From: Candidatus Omnitrophota bacterium | GTDB taxonomy: Bacteria; Omnitrophota; Gorgyraeia; Aquiviventales; Aquiviventaceae | Direction: 5' to 3' | Assembly: GCA_016192545.1 (NCBI GenBank) | Contig: JACPTX010000048.1 | Coordinates: 1 to 53,342, forward strand | Length of the DNA: 53,342 bases | Part shown: positions 1-9,337 of the stretch, in pieces | Numbering within the stretch: the first letter of the stretch is position 1 | Layout: each line of letters opens with the position of its first letter | Translations under genes and position numbers: made by a program | The notes under the pieces: generated by a model | What the model was told of the DNA's origin: nothing | The model's database searches: none | The model's input: only the letters and a program-made list of their open reading frames with translations

Positions 1-362
1 CCAAGAACCAGGCGGACCAGCTCATCTACTCGACGGAGAAGAGCCTGAAGGAGTTCGGCGACAAGGTGAGCCAGTCGGATCGGCTTGCCATCGAGCAGGC
101 CACGCGGGACCTGAAGGACGCCATCAAATCCGACGACCTCGGGAAGATCAAGCGGGCGACCGAGGCGCTGACGCAGGCCTCCTATAAGCTGGCGGAGGAG
201 CTGTATAAGAAAAGTCAAAAGTCAGAAGGTAAAAGTCAAAAGTCAGAAGAGGCGGAGCCGGCTGGCCAGGCGCACGCCCGCCCCGGCGATAGCGGTCGGC
301 AGGCCGGGGGCAAGGACGACAAAGTCGTGGACGCCGAATTCAAAGTGGAGGATGAGAAGTGA
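1..362 (+). CDS. dnaK: Chaperone DnaK, C-terminal end (partial)
   Basis: This is the last 119 codons of Hsp70/DnaK, open at the left edge of the window and read from base 3. The first visible residues (KNQADQLIYSTEKSLKEFGDKV) belong to the helical lid of the substrate-binding domain. The LxxASxKLAEELY helix follows, then a charged disordered tail ending in DDKVVDAEFKVEDEK, close to the usual DnaK ending. DnaK is a cytosolic ATP-dependent chaperone that works with DnaJ and GrpE. The tail contains a tandem seven-residue repeat (KSQKSEG, KSQKSEE) encoded by two 19-bp direct repeats at 210-249, unusual for the family. The stop overlaps the GTG of the next gene, and dnaJ follows two genes later, so this is a chaperone operon. 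Confidence 0.93.
   Translation, partial: KNQADQLIYSTEKSLKEFGDKVSQSDRLAIEQATRDLKDAIKSDDLGKIKRATEALTQASYKLAEELYKKSQKSEGKSQKSEEAEPAGQAHARPGDSGRQAGGKDDKVVDAEFKVEDEK
210..249 (+). repeat. Tandem 19-bp direct repeat inside dnaK tail
   Basis: Two identical 19-bp copies (210-228 and 231-249) are separated by GT, giving a 21-nt period that keeps frame and encodes KSQKSE twice. The sequence is A-rich within a G+C-rich gene, which suggests a repeat expansion or inserted repeat tolerated in the disordered tail. Confidence 0.85.
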
Positions 363-574
363 GACAGAGTCTGTTTGAGTTAGCCGTGGCCTACGTGAAG
401 ATCATTGAGCGTATTGAGCACACGGCTGACCCAGAACAGCTTCGTGAGCTTGAGGAAGAGCGCGTGATTCGCCATAATCGGTTCGCTGACGCCTTGAAAG
501 CCGCTGGTATACACTACAAAGACCGCGAGCACGTGACGCGCATTGCCTTTCGCATTGCGAAGGAAGAGTTATGA
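359..574 (+). CDS. Small helical protein A between dnaK and dnaJ
   Basis: A 71-residue protein starting at GTG, whose start overlaps the dnaK stop (GTGA). I do not recognise a family. It is charged and predicted helical throughout, with no signal peptide or membrane segment. Its C-terminal half (FADALKAAGIHYKDREHVTRIAF) closely parallels the neighbouring 76-residue protein ([22 protein letters not shown]), so the two look like tandem paralogues. The coupling on both sides (GTGA, ATGA) and the position between dnaK and dnaJ argue for real expression and a possible chaperone-related role; that role is inference. Confidence 0.72.
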   Translation: MRQSLFELAVAYVKIIERIEHTADPEQLRELEEERVIRHNRFADALKAAGIHYKDREHVTRIAFRIAKEEL

Positions 575-801
575 CTCTGAAGGAAGCGGCACAAATTTAC
601 GTGGATCTCATCCACTTGGAGGAGTCGCTGGCGCCGGACCAGCACCAGGCGAGGCAGGAAGTGAGCGCGTTGCGGTCGAAATACCACGATCTGTTCACCC
701 AAGCGCTCCGGGCCGCAGGCATCCACTGCGCCGACCGTTTCGAAGCCACCTCCCGTGCGTTCGAATTAGTTTCCGAAGATATCAAGAAGACCGCTAACTG
801 A
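571..801 (+). CDS. Small helical protein B between dnaK and dnaJ
   Basis: A 76-residue protein starting at the ATG that overlaps the stop of the preceding small gene (ATGA) and ending in TGATG with dnaJ. It shares the AAGIHxxDR...xRAF core and overall layout with small protein A, so it is probably a duplicate. No known domain is recognised, and no membrane segment or metal ligand cluster is visible. Its place in a four-gene coupled operon suggests it is made in proportion to DnaK and DnaJ. A long antisense frame covers this gene but shows no protein-like features. Confidence 0.75.
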   Translation: MTLKEAAQIYVDLIHLEESLAPDQHQARQEVSALRSKYHDLFTQALRAAGIHCADRFEATSRAFELVSEDIKKTAN

Positions 802-1931
802 TGACGGTGACGAAGAGGGATTATTACGAGATTCTGGGGGTGTCGAAGGGTGCCTCGGTCGAGGAGATCAAGCGCGCCTACCGGACGCTTGCGCTCAAGC
901 ACCATCCGGACCGCGTCCCCCACGAGCAGAAGAAAGAGGCCGAGGAGCGGTTCAAGGAAATCTCCGAGGCCTACGCGGTGCTCTCCGACGCCGAGAAGCG
1001 CTCGGCGTACGACCAGTACGGCCACGCGGGCTTCGACCGGCGCTACTCGACCGAGGACATCTTCCGCGGCGCGGACTTCTCCAGCATCTTCGAGGATCTC
1101 GGGTTCGGGGGCTCCATCTTCGAGGACCTGCTCGGCGGCTTGTTTGGGGTTGGCGGGGGGCCGCGCCAGCGCAGCCGGCGCGGCGCGGACCTGGCCTACG
1201 AGCTGGAGCTGTCGTTCGAGGACGCCGCGCGCGGCGTGACCAAAACGATCACAGTGGGCCGCCGCGAGGTCTGCGCGGACTGCCGCGGCGAAGGCGGGAC
1301 GCGCGCCGCCTGCACGAGTTGCCGGGGGACGGGCCAGTTGCGCCAGAGCAGCGGGTTTATGGTCATTGCCCGGACCTGCCCCAAGTGCCGCGGGGCGGGG
1401 AGTGCGATCACGAAGGCCTGTCCGCGTTGCCGCGGGGAGGGCCGCGTGGCGGTCGAGCGCAAGATTCAGGTGAAGGTCCCGCCGGGCATCGAAGACGGCA
1501 TGCGCCTGCGCGTCGGCGGCGAGGGGGAGGGTGGGGCGCGCGGCCGGGGCGACCTGTACGTGTTAATCGGCGTGAAGCCGCATCCGCTGTTTCAGCGCGA
1601 CGGGGCCAATCTGATCCTGGACTATCCCATGGACATCGCGCAGGCGGCGCTGGGTGGCGACGCCGAGGTGCCGACGATGAACGGGCGCGTGAGCATGAAG
1701 ATCCCCGCGGGCACGCAGAGCGGCACGGTGTTCCGCGTCCGGGGCAGGGGATTGCCGGACCTGCATCATGGGCGGCCCGGCGACCTGCTGGTGCGGGTGC
1801 TGGTGGAAACGCCGGCGAATCTGACGGACCGCCAGCGGCAGTTGTTGGAAGAGCTGGGCAAGACGTTCGGGGAGCGCACCCATCCTTCCCGCCAGTCATT
1901 TCTATCGAAGATCAAGGAACTCTTGAGGTAA
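801..1931 (+). CDS. dnaJ: Chaperone protein DnaJ
   Basis: A 376-residue Hsp40 co-chaperone of normal length. The J domain occupies about residues 5-70, with the HPD motif at 35-37 that stimulates DnaK ATPase activity. A Gly/Phe-rich linker follows ([16 protein letters not shown]). The cysteine-rich zinc domain has four CxxCxGxG repeats ([32 protein letters not shown]), and then the C-terminal peptide-binding domains. The ATG overlaps the stop of small protein B. The complete type I architecture makes this the canonical DnaJ rather than a J-domain paralogue. Confidence 0.97.
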   Translation: MTVTKRDYYEILGVSKGASVEEIKRAYRTLALKHHPDRVPHEQKKEAEERFKEISEAYAVLSDAEKRSAYDQYGHAGFDRRYSTEDIFRGADFSSIFEDLGFGGSIFEDLLGGLFGVGGGPRQRSRRGADLAYELELSFEDAARGVTKTITVGRREVCADCRGEGGTRAACTSCRGTGQLRQSSGFMVIARTCPKCRGAGSAITKACPRCRGEGRVAVERKIQVKVPPGIEDGMRLRVGGEGEGGARGRGDLYVLIGVKPHPLFQRDGANLILDYPMDIAQAALGGDAEVPTMNGRVSMKIPAGTQSGTVFRVRGRGLPDLHHGRPGDLLVRVLVETPANLTDRQRQLLEELGKTFGERTHPSRQSFLSKIKELLR

Positions 1932-1932
1932 G

Positions 1933-2193
1933 ATGCCGACGTACGAATACGAGTGCCGGAAATGCAAGAAACGGCACGAGGCCTCCCAGTCCATCACCGC
2001 CAAGCCCCTGACGACGTGCCCGACATGCCGCGGGCGGCTCAAGCGGCTGCTGGGCAGCGGCTCGGGATTTTTGTTCAAGGGCAGCGGATTTTACATCACC
2101 GACTACCGCAGCAAAGGCTATCACGACGCCAAGAAGCGCGAGGAATCGTCTGCCAAACCGTCGGCTCCGGCTGCTTCCTCGGACAAGTCGTGA
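1933..2193 (+). CDS. FmdB-family zinc-ribbon protein
   Basis: An 86-residue protein beginning MPTYEYECRKCKKRHE, the signature start of the FmdB/CxxC_CxxC_SSSS family, with a second CPTC pair completing a zinc ribbon in the first 40 residues. A GSGFYITDY motif and a short low-complexity Ser/Ala/Pro tail follow. These small proteins have been called putative regulators, but their molecular role is not settled. It sits two bases after the dnaJ stop and is probably cotranscribed with it. Confidence 0.88.
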   Translation: MPTYEYECRKCKKRHEASQSITAKPLTTCPTCRGRLKRLLGSGSGFLFKGSGFYITDYRSKGYHDAKKREESSAKPSAPAASSDKS

Positions 2194-2212
2194 GTGGTGG
2201 CGGCTGACCGCC

Positions 2213-2527
2213 GTGTGCGCCGCGGCCATCGCCGTCGGCGCGCTCATCCCGATTCCCCCGGCGAAGGCCGCCGGCCCGCCGTGGCTTGACAAGCTCCTCC
2301 ACGTTTGCGAGTATGCCCTCTTTGCGTGGTGCCTCGTGCGGGCCGCGCGGGCCTCAGGGATGCCTCGTTCCCGGACCCTCGCGTTGGCGTTCGTCCTCTC
2401 CGTGGGCTACGGGATGCTGCTGGAAGGTCTGCAGGCGTGGCTGCCGTATCGCGCCGCGGAGTGGGGGGATCTGGCGGCGAATCTCATCGGAACCGGTCTG
2501 AGTCTGGTGTGGAGCATTCGGAGCTGA
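2213..2527 (+). CDS. VanZ-like membrane protein
   Basis: A 104-residue integral membrane protein resembling VanZ. It has an N-terminal hydrophobic helix, then DKLLHVCEYALFAWCLVRA, then a hydrophobic segment with YGMLLEGLQAWLPYRAAEWGDLAANLIG. The HxxxY and E...Q...R...D pattern is typical of the family. The role of VanZ homologues outside glycopeptide resistance is unclear. The start is uncertain: GTG 2213 is the first standard start, but the frame is open upstream (reading REWWRLTAV), so a non-standard earlier start is possible. The stop overlaps the next ATG. Confidence 0.78.
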   Translation: MCAAAIAVGALIPIPPAKAAGPPWLDKLLHVCEYALFAWCLVRAARASGMPRSRTLALAFVLSVGYGMLLEGLQAWLPYRAAEWGDLAANLIGTGLSLVWSIRS

Positions 2528-3204
2528 TGCGGACGCGGTGGAACGTGCTGGCGGTGGAGTTTGCGCACCATCTGCCCTATACCCTCATCAGCTCGCTGAT
2601 CGCGATGGGCGCGGTGTGGTATTTCGGCATCACCCAGCTGCCGAAGCTGGCCGAGGCGGGGCTGGTGCCGTGGGCGTGGTCGTTCCACATCCTGCATCCG
2701 ATGCACCTGGCGCTGAGCGCGATCGCCACGACCTCGGTGTTCTGGCGCCATGAACGCCGGCTGCTGAAGGCGCTCGTCGTCGGCTTCTTCGGCACGGTCA
2801 TCCCCTGCGGGCTGTCGGACTACGTCTTCCCCTTCGTCGGCGCCGCCTTCTTGGGGCATCCGGTGGAGCTGCACATCTGCCTGCTCGAGGAGCCGACGCT
2901 CATCCTGCCGTTCGTGATGCTGGGCATCCTCGCGGGATTGCTGTTCGAGGAGCGGCTGTCCGGCAGCTCCGTGTTCTCGCACGGGGCGCACGTGTTCGTC
3001 AGCAGCCTCGCCTCGCTGCTGTACCTGGTGTCGTTCGGGTTCACCGCCTGGCTGACGGACATCCACCTGGTGTTTCCGGTCTTCCTCGTGGTCGTCATCG
3101 CGGTGTGGATCCCCTGCTGCATCAGCGACATCGTCGTGCCGGTGGAAGCCGCGCACGCCCATGCGCATGGCGGCCATCGCCCCGTTCCGCGCGCTTCGGT
3201 ATAA
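2527..3204 (+). CDS. Unrecognised multi-pass membrane protein with His-rich tail
   Basis: A 225-residue protein starting at the ATG that overlaps the upstream stop. It has about six hydrophobic segments. Histidines lie in or beside them (FAHHLPYT, SFHILHPMHLAL, HPVELHICLLEE), together with ER and CGLSDYVFPF motifs that look conserved rather than random. The C-terminus is histidine-rich (AHAHAHGGHRP). I do not recognise the family. Membrane histidines plus a His tail make metal binding or transport a reasonable guess, nothing more. It overlaps the next gene by about 40 nt. Confidence 0.7.
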   Translation: MRTRWNVLAVEFAHHLPYTLISSLIAMGAVWYFGITQLPKLAEAGLVPWAWSFHILHPMHLALSAIATTSVFWRHERRLLKALVVGFFGTVIPCGLSDYVFPFVGAAFLGHPVELHICLLEEPTLILPFVMLGILAGLLFEERLSGSSVFSHGAHVFVSSLASLLYLVSFGFTAWLTDIHLVFPVFLVVVIAVWIPCCISDIVVPVEAAHAHAHGGHRPVPRASV

Positions 3205-4426
3205 CCTCGACGTCGTCGGGGACCTGAGCGCGGTGGTCGCGCCCCCCTACGACGTCATCTCCCCCCAGCAGCAGGACGCGCTCTACCAGGCCTCGCCGTA
3301 CAATGTCGTCCGGCTGATCCTCGGCAAGGAATCCCCGGCGGACCGCGCCTCCGACAACCGGTATACCCGTGCCCGGCAGACCCTCGACGAGTGGCGCGCG
3401 AGGGGCGTGCTCGTGCAGGATGACGCGCCGGCGTTCTACCTCTGCGAGCACGCGTTCACGTGGGAGGGCCGGCGCTTCACGCGCGCCGGCTTCCTCGCGC
3501 GGCTGGAGTTCGACGGGTCGGTGCCGGATCACGTGCTGGCGCACGAGGCGACGTTCGACGCGCCCAAGGCGGACCGCGCGCGCCTGCTCGAAGCGGTCCA
3601 GGCGAATCTCAGTCCGGTCTTCTGCGTCCTGTCTGATCCGGCGCGCACGGTCGCAGGATTGATGGATCAGGAGCAGCGTCAGCCGCCGCTGATGACGGTG
3701 AAGGTCGGAGAGGAGGCGGTGCGTCTGTGGGCGCTCACCGATCCGGCGCTGATCCGGCGGATTCAGCAGCACGTCGCGGGGGCCAAGGTCCTGATTGCCG
3801 ACGGGCACCACCGGTTCGCGGTGGCCCTGGCGCACCGCCATCTCTGCCCCGGGGTGATGAGTTACTTCGCGTGGGCGGAGGATCCCGCGCTGCTGATGCA
3901 GCCGATTCACCGGGTGATCCGATTGCCTGGCGAAGCCGAGGCCGCCTGGCAGGCGCAGCTGGCGAAGCTGTGCGTCGTGGAGCCGGCGGGCTCTCTCGAG
4001 GAGGTGACCCGGTGGCTGGCCTCGTCCGATGGGCAGGGGAGGTTCGGCTGTTACGCGCAGGGACGCTTTGCGCGCGTGCGCCTGCGTGACGAGGTCCTGG
4101 CGGAGTGGCTCCTGCATCCCTCCGTGCCGCTGGCGCTGGCGGGCCTGGATGTGACGATCCTGCATCAGATGCTCCTGCCGGGGCTCTGCGAATCCGCCGG
4201 ATTGCCCTCGACCACCCTTCCTCTCTATACGCCCCGGCCGGCTGAGGCGGTGGCGGCGGCCCGCGAGGGGGGCTGCGCCTTCCTCCTGCGCCCGATGCGG
4301 CTTTCGCAGGTGTTCGCGCTGGCGCAGCAGGGCTTCACGCTTCCCCAGAAGACGACCTATTTCCATCCCAAGGCGCTCTCCGGACTCGTCCTCAACCCCT
4401 TCCAAGAAGTGACAGTCACTTCGTAA
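3167..4426 (+). CDS. DUF1015 family protein
   Basis: A 419-residue soluble protein of the DUF1015 family. The start MAAIAPFRALRYN matches the family's usual opening, so ATG 3167 is preferred over ATG 3161. Other family marks are VVAPPYDVIS near residue 28 and ADGHHRFAVAL in the middle. The biochemical role is not well established; homologues are widespread and often annotated as HPr kinase- or SpoOJ-associated without proof. The last residues (EVTVTS) are encoded by a palindromic repeat at 4407-4421, so the natural C-terminus has been replaced or extended by a repeat element. Confidence 0.87.
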   Translation: MAAIAPFRALRYNLDVVGDLSAVVAPPYDVISPQQQDALYQASPYNVVRLILGKESPADRASDNRYTRARQTLDEWRARGVLVQDDAPAFYLCEHAFTWEGRRFTRAGFLARLEFDGSVPDHVLAHEATFDAPKADRARLLEAVQANLSPVFCVLSDPARTVAGLMDQEQRQPPLMTVKVGEEAVRLWALTDPALIRRIQQHVAGAKVLIADGHHRFAVALAHRHLCPGVMSYFAWAEDPALLMQPIHRVIRLPGEAEAAWQAQLAKLCVVEPAGSLEEVTRWLASSDGQGRFGCYAQGRFARVRLRDEVLAEWLLHPSVPLALAGLDVTILHQMLLPGLCESAGLPSTTLPLYTPRPAEAVAAAREGGCAFLLRPMRLSQVFALAQQGFTLPQKTTYFHPKALSGLVLNPFQEVTVTS

Positions 4427-4451
4427 AGCGGGAAAAGTGACTGTCACTTTT
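4407..4451 (+). repeat. Paired palindrome element (AAGTGACWGTCACTT)
   Basis: AAGTGACAGTCACTT (4407-4421) is followed after a short spacer by AAAAGTGACTGTCACTTTT (4433-4451). Each arm is a near-perfect palindrome, and the second is the reverse complement of the first, so the unit can form one long hairpin or two small ones. The first arm encodes the C-terminus of the DUF1015 protein. Confidence 0.85.
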
Positions 4452-4462
4452 GAGGGGGTTCG

Positions 4463-4492
4463 TTGACGGCGGGCGAGGGGCTGTGCTAGGAT
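4463..4492 (+). promoter_or_regulatory. Sigma-70-type promoter for accD, near-leaderless
   Basis: The -35 is TTGACG (4463-4468), the spacer is 18 nt and the -10 is TAGGAT (4487-4492). The accD ATG at 4504 lies only 11 nt after the -10, so the transcript would have a leader of about 4-5 nt and no room for a Shine-Dalgarno sequence. Confidence 0.62.
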
Positions 4493-4503
4493 AATGGGCT
4501 TAC

Positions 4504-5345
4504 ATGAAGTTCTTCGGCCGTCCAAGCCACACCCTCGCCCGCACATCCAAACGGGACATCCCTGCCGGCCTCTGGACCAAGTGCGAGGCCTGCGATCAGC
4601 TCCTCTACAACAAGGCGCTGGAGGAGTCGCTGAAGGTCTGCCCCAAATGCGACTTCCATTTCCCCCTCACGGCTCAGGAACGGCTGGCGCTCCTGGTCGA
4701 TGCGGGGACGTTCGAGGAGTGGGACGCCGGCCTCAGCCCGTCCGACCCCTTGAAGTTCCAGGGGCCGAAGGCGTCGTACGCCGACAAGGTCAAAGAGGAC
4801 CAGCAGACCTGCCAGATGCGGGACGCCTGCCTGACCGGCACCGGGAGGCTGGACGGCCATCCCGTGGTGCTGGGCCTGACCGATTCGCGGTTCATGATGG
4901 GCTCGATGGGCTCGGTGGTGGGCGAGAAGCTCACGCGGGCGATCGAGCGGGCCGCCGACCTGCACCGGCCCCTGGTGATCGTCTCCGGCTCGGGAGGCGG
5001 GGCGCGGATGCAGGAAGGGCTCTACAGCCTCATGCAGATGGCCAAGACGTCCAGCGCCTTGATGCGGCTCGATGAGGCCGGGGGGCTGTTCCTCTCGGTC
5101 CTCACGCATCCGACGATGGCCGGGGTGCTGGCGAGCTTCGCGAGCCTGGGGGATCTGATCCTCGCCGAGCCGAAGGCGCTGATCGGCTTCACCGGCCCCC
5201 GCGTGATCGAGCAGACCATCCGGCAGAAGCTCCCCGAAGGGTTCCAGCGGTCGGAATTCCTCCTCGAACACGGCCTCGTTGACCTGATTGTCCACCGGCG
5301 CGACATGAAGACCACGCTCTCCCGGCTGCTGGCGGATTTGGTCTG

Positions 5346-5346
<1 letters not shown>
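4504..5346 (+). CDS. accD: Acetyl-CoA carboxylase carboxyltransferase subunit beta
   Basis: A 280-residue carboxyltransferase beta subunit that transfers CO2 from carboxybiotin to acetyl-CoA in the first step of fatty-acid synthesis, working with AccA. The N-terminal zinc finger is complete: CEAC near residue 33 and CPKC near residue 52. The crotonase-fold core follows, with the oxyanion-hole glycines (SGSGGGARMQEG) and GFTGPRVIEQTI near the end. Length is normal. A promoter lies directly upstream and no ribosome binding site is visible. The stop overlaps the ATG of the ABC ATPase. Confidence 0.95.
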
Positions 5347-6449
<1,103 letters not shown>

Positions 6450-6455
6450 CGCCGG

Positions 6456-7901
6456 ATGGATTCCTCGGCAGAGCTGGCAGTCAAACCGGTCAATCCCCTG
6501 ATCCTCCAGGCGGCGACGGTGCTCGCCGGCCTCGCCGTCTGCGTCATCTACCTGGGGATCCTGCTCACCGGATCCGCGCGTGATCCGATCCTCCTGCACA
6601 GTCTCACCGTGCTCCTCATCGCCCTGGCGACGTACAGCATGGTGGCCCTCCCGATGGCCGCCAGCCTCCCGGTAGCGCTGTTGGCCGGCGTGTGCGCCCT
6701 GTGGGGGTGGGCTTCGCGCCAATCGCTGCTCCTCGGCGTGGATGCGGCGGCGGGCGTCGCGCTGGTGGGCCTGGCGGCCTTTCAGCAGCGGCGGCGATTG
6801 CGGGCCCTGATGCGGCTGAGGCAGAAGCTCGGGGATCTCGACGAGGAATGCTACATGAAGGACCAGGCGCTGCGGCTGAACGAGCAGACCCGCGAGTCCC
6901 TGGCCAAAAAGCTCGATCGCTATCAACAGCTGCAGGCCGTGGCCGAGCATCTCAGCCGCTGCCTCAATCTGGAGGAGATCTGTCAGCTCGCGGTGGACCG
7001 GGCCTTTGAGCTGATCGGCAAGTCCGATGCGTGCCTGCTGTTTTTGGTCGACAAGGAGCGCCAGGAGCTGGCGCTCTTCGCCTCCCGCAAGGGGGAGGGG
7101 GTCGCGGCCATCCGCACCAAGCAGGGAGACCAGTTCGACCGCTACGTCCTGCGGACCCACCGGCCGCTGATGGTCAACGACGTCCGACGGGATTTCCGGT
7201 TCAGCGGCCCGGGGACGGCGGACCGGCCGATCGGCTCGGTGATCGCCTGCCCGCTGCTCGTGGCCCAGAGCGCGGAGGGGGTGCTGCGGCTCGACAGCCG
7301 CCAGCCCGGCGTCTACACGCAGGATGACCTGCGGTTCCTCGACATCCTGCTGGACCTCGTGGATACCGCGATGACCAACGCCCGGCTGTTCGCGCAGACC
7401 CAGCAGCTGGCCATCACCGACGGGCTGACCGGGCTCTACCGCCGCCAGCCGTTCTTCGACCAGTTGGCGCGCGAGATCGCCCGCGCTAACCGGACCCGCG
7501 AGCCGCTCGCCGTCCTCATGCTCGACATCGATGATTTCAAACAGTACAACGACACCTTCGGGCACACGGCCGGGGACGTCGTGCTCAAGACCATCGCGGA
7601 CATCATACGGGACGTGGTGCCGCCGGATGGGATGTGCGCCCGGTACGGGGGAGAGGAGTTCTCCGTGCTGCTGCCGAAGGCGCCGCGCGCGCGCGCGGGC
7701 GAGATCGCCGAGCGCGTCCGCGAGATGGTGGCCGCCCGCGTCCGCGCGGCCGGGGAGGGTAGCGGCCGGCCGGTGACCGCCTCGCTCGGCGTGGCGGTCT
7801 TTCCCGAGGACGCGAAGTCGGAGCTGGAGCTGATCCGGCAAGCGGACCAGCGGCTGTATCAGGCCAAGCGTTCCGGCAAGAACTGTGTCGAGTCCTCATG
7901 A
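6456..7901 (+). CDS. Membrane GAF-GGDEF diguanylate cyclase
   Basis: A 481-residue protein with hydrophobic membrane segments at about residues 20-110, a short coiled coil, a GAF sensor domain (about 165-310) and a C-terminal GGDEF domain. The active-site loop is intact (GGEEF, residues 398-402) and the metal-binding DIDDFK is present, so it should make cyclic-di-GMP. The product-inhibition I-site (RxxD about five residues before GGEEF) is absent; the sequence there is VPPD. It starts a few bases after the ABC ATPase and ends exactly at a palindromic repeat. A second cyclase follows. Confidence 0.9.
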   Translation: MDSSAELAVKPVNPLILQAATVLAGLAVCVIYLGILLTGSARDPILLHSLTVLLIALATYSMVALPMAASLPVALLAGVCALWGWASRQSLLLGVDAAAGVALVGLAAFQQRRRLRALMRLRQKLGDLDEECYMKDQALRLNEQTRESLAKKLDRYQQLQAVAEHLSRCLNLEEICQLAVDRAFELIGKSDACLLFLVDKERQELALFASRKGEGVAAIRTKQGDQFDRYVLRTHRPLMVNDVRRDFRFSGPGTADRPIGSVIACPLLVAQSAEGVLRLDSRQPGVYTQDDLRFLDILLDLVDTAMTNARLFAQTQQLAITDGLTGLYRRQPFFDQLAREIARANRTREPLAVLMLDIDDFKQYNDTFGHTAGDVVLKTIADIIRDVVPPDGMCARYGGEEFSVLLPKAPRARAGEIAERVREMVAARVRAAGEGSGRPVTASLGVAVFPEDAKSELELIRQADQRLYQAKRSGKNCVESS

Positions 7902-7951
7902 GGGGTCAGACCCCTCAAGGACGACGGTCTCAACTGACGGGGTCTGACCCC
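7902..7951 (+). repeat. 50-nt paired palindrome element, copy 1
   Basis: GGGGTCAGACCCC (7902-7914), 24-nt spacer, GGGGTCTGACCCC (7939-7951). The second arm is the reverse complement of the first, and each arm is palindromic around its central base. A second copy with the same 24-nt spacing lies at 10318-10367. Confidence 0.9.
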
Positions 7952-7965
7952 GACGGGATGTTCGG

Positions 7966-9321
7966 ATGGTAGCTGTCATCGGATTGTGGGTCGTCGCGAT
8001 GATCGCGGGGCTGTGCTGGGCCCGGTGGGCGGTGGCGGCCTTGACCGGTCTGGCCGCGCTCGCCGCGCTCCTCGTGAAGTGGCCGGCGCTGAGCCAGCCG
8101 GTGGGATGGGTGCAGCTGGCGGCCTTCGTGGGCACGCCCTGGCTGTTGGCGATCCAGCGCGGGACGTTTGAACGGCAGGTCAAAGAGATCCGGGTGGCCG
8201 AAGCCACACAACTGAAGGCCCTGCAGGGCATCATCCGGGACTCGGTGGAGATGCAGGCCTGGATCCGCGAAACGGAGGGGGGCATCGCCCGGATCACGGA
8301 TCTGTACCACGTCACCAAAGAAACCGCGCGCGCCCTGCGGGTGCCGGACCTCTTCGCCTTCGCCGTGAACATCCTGCCGCGGCTCTTGCGCGCCAGCGGC
8401 CTGCGGCTGATTGACCTGTCGCTGTCAGGAGACGCGCCGGTCGTGCTGCGGGCCCGTCAGACGCCGGACGGGCGGCTGGTCGCCGAGGAGGTGGAAGGCA
8501 TCCTGCCCGTCGAGCAGGCGATCATCGCCTCGGCGGCGCAGACGTCGGGGGTCGTCTCGGCGGACGCCGGGACCCTCGGCTGCGAGCTGCCGGCCGGCGT
8601 GTCACGGGTGGCATGGACGCCGCTGTGGAGCGAGCAGACCCTGCTCGGCGTGGCGGCGGCGGATGACCTCCCGGCGGATCAAGTGGAGACGCTGGCCATC
8701 GTCGCCAATCAGCTCTCCCTGCAGTTGGCCCGCGTGCATCTCTACCAGCAGGTCGAGTCCATGGCGATCACCGACACGCTGACGGGGCTGTTCGTCCGCC
8801 GGTATTTCCTGGAATTGGCGACGGAAGAATTGCTGCGCGCCAAGCGCCACCACCTGCCCTGCGCGTTCCTCATGGCGGATCTGGATTTCTTCAAGGCGAA
8901 GAACGACACCTACGGCCACCTCACGGGGGATGTGGTCCTGCGGGAGGTGGCCCAGCTGCTGCGGAAAAACCTGCGGGGGATCGATCTCATCGCGCGCTAC
9001 GGCGGGGAGGAGTTCATCCTGTTGCTGGTGGAGAGCGATCCCGAGCAGGCCCGGCTGGTGGCGGAGCGGCTCCGGCAACTGGTGGAGATTCATCCGATCC
9101 GGGCGTACGATGAGCTGCTGAGCCAGACGATCAGCGTCGGGACGGCCTGCTATCCCGAGGACGGGCAGGAGCTGCAAGAATTGATTGACCGGGCGGACCA
9201 CGCCCTGTACGCGGCCAAACGCGCCGGGCGCAACCGGGCGCTTCGCTGGTCTCCAACCAGTTCAAGGTTGAAGGCTGAAGGTTCAAGGGAAGAGACGGGA
9301 CGCCTTGAACCTCGAACCTAG
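7966..9321 (+). CDS. Membrane-anchored diguanylate cyclase with GAF-like domain
   Basis: A 451-residue protein with two or three N-terminal membrane segments (about residues 1-65), a short linker helix, a GAF-like region (about 125-265) and a GGDEF domain. The active site GGEEF is at residues 346-350. Unlike its neighbour it has an intact I-site, RGID at 337-340, so its activity should be feedback-inhibited by cyclic-di-GMP. Domain order matches the upstream cyclase, suggesting an old tandem duplication. The final ~20 residues (after RNRALRW) are encoded by an inverted repeat rather than family sequence. Confidence 0.89.
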   Translation: MVAVIGLWVVAMIAGLCWARWAVAALTGLAALAALLVKWPALSQPVGWVQLAAFVGTPWLLAIQRGTFERQVKEIRVAEATQLKALQGIIRDSVEMQAWIRETEGGIARITDLYHVTKETARALRVPDLFAFAVNILPRLLRASGLRLIDLSLSGDAPVVLRARQTPDGRLVAEEVEGILPVEQAIIASAAQTSGVVSADAGTLGCELPAGVSRVAWTPLWSEQTLLGVAAADDLPADQVETLAIVANQLSLQLARVHLYQQVESMAITDTLTGLFVRRYFLELATEELLRAKRHHLPCAFLMADLDFFKAKNDTYGHLTGDVVLREVAQLLRKNLRGIDLIARYGGEEFILLLVESDPEQARLVAERLRQLVEIHPIRAYDELLSQTISVGTACYPEDGQELQELIDRADHALYAAKRAGRNRALRWSPTSSRLKAEGSREETGRLEPRT

Positions 9322-9331
9322 AACCTTGAAC
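9260..9331 (+). repeat. 29-bp imperfect inverted repeat
   Basis: The left arm (9260-9288) and right arm (9303-9331) are complementary at 24 of 29 positions; both begin GTTCAAGGTT and end GGTTCAAGG when read in the same sense. A 14-nt loop separates them. The element contains the C-terminal codons and stop of the second cyclase and ends just before the ROK kinase ATG. Confidence 0.88.
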
Positions 9332-9337
9332 AAGCTC

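Noticed and set aside
7902-7951. GGGGTC palindromes as intrinsic terminators
   Set aside because: They form stable hairpins but no T-run follows, and genes downstream appear cotranscribed. The repeat-element explanation fits better.
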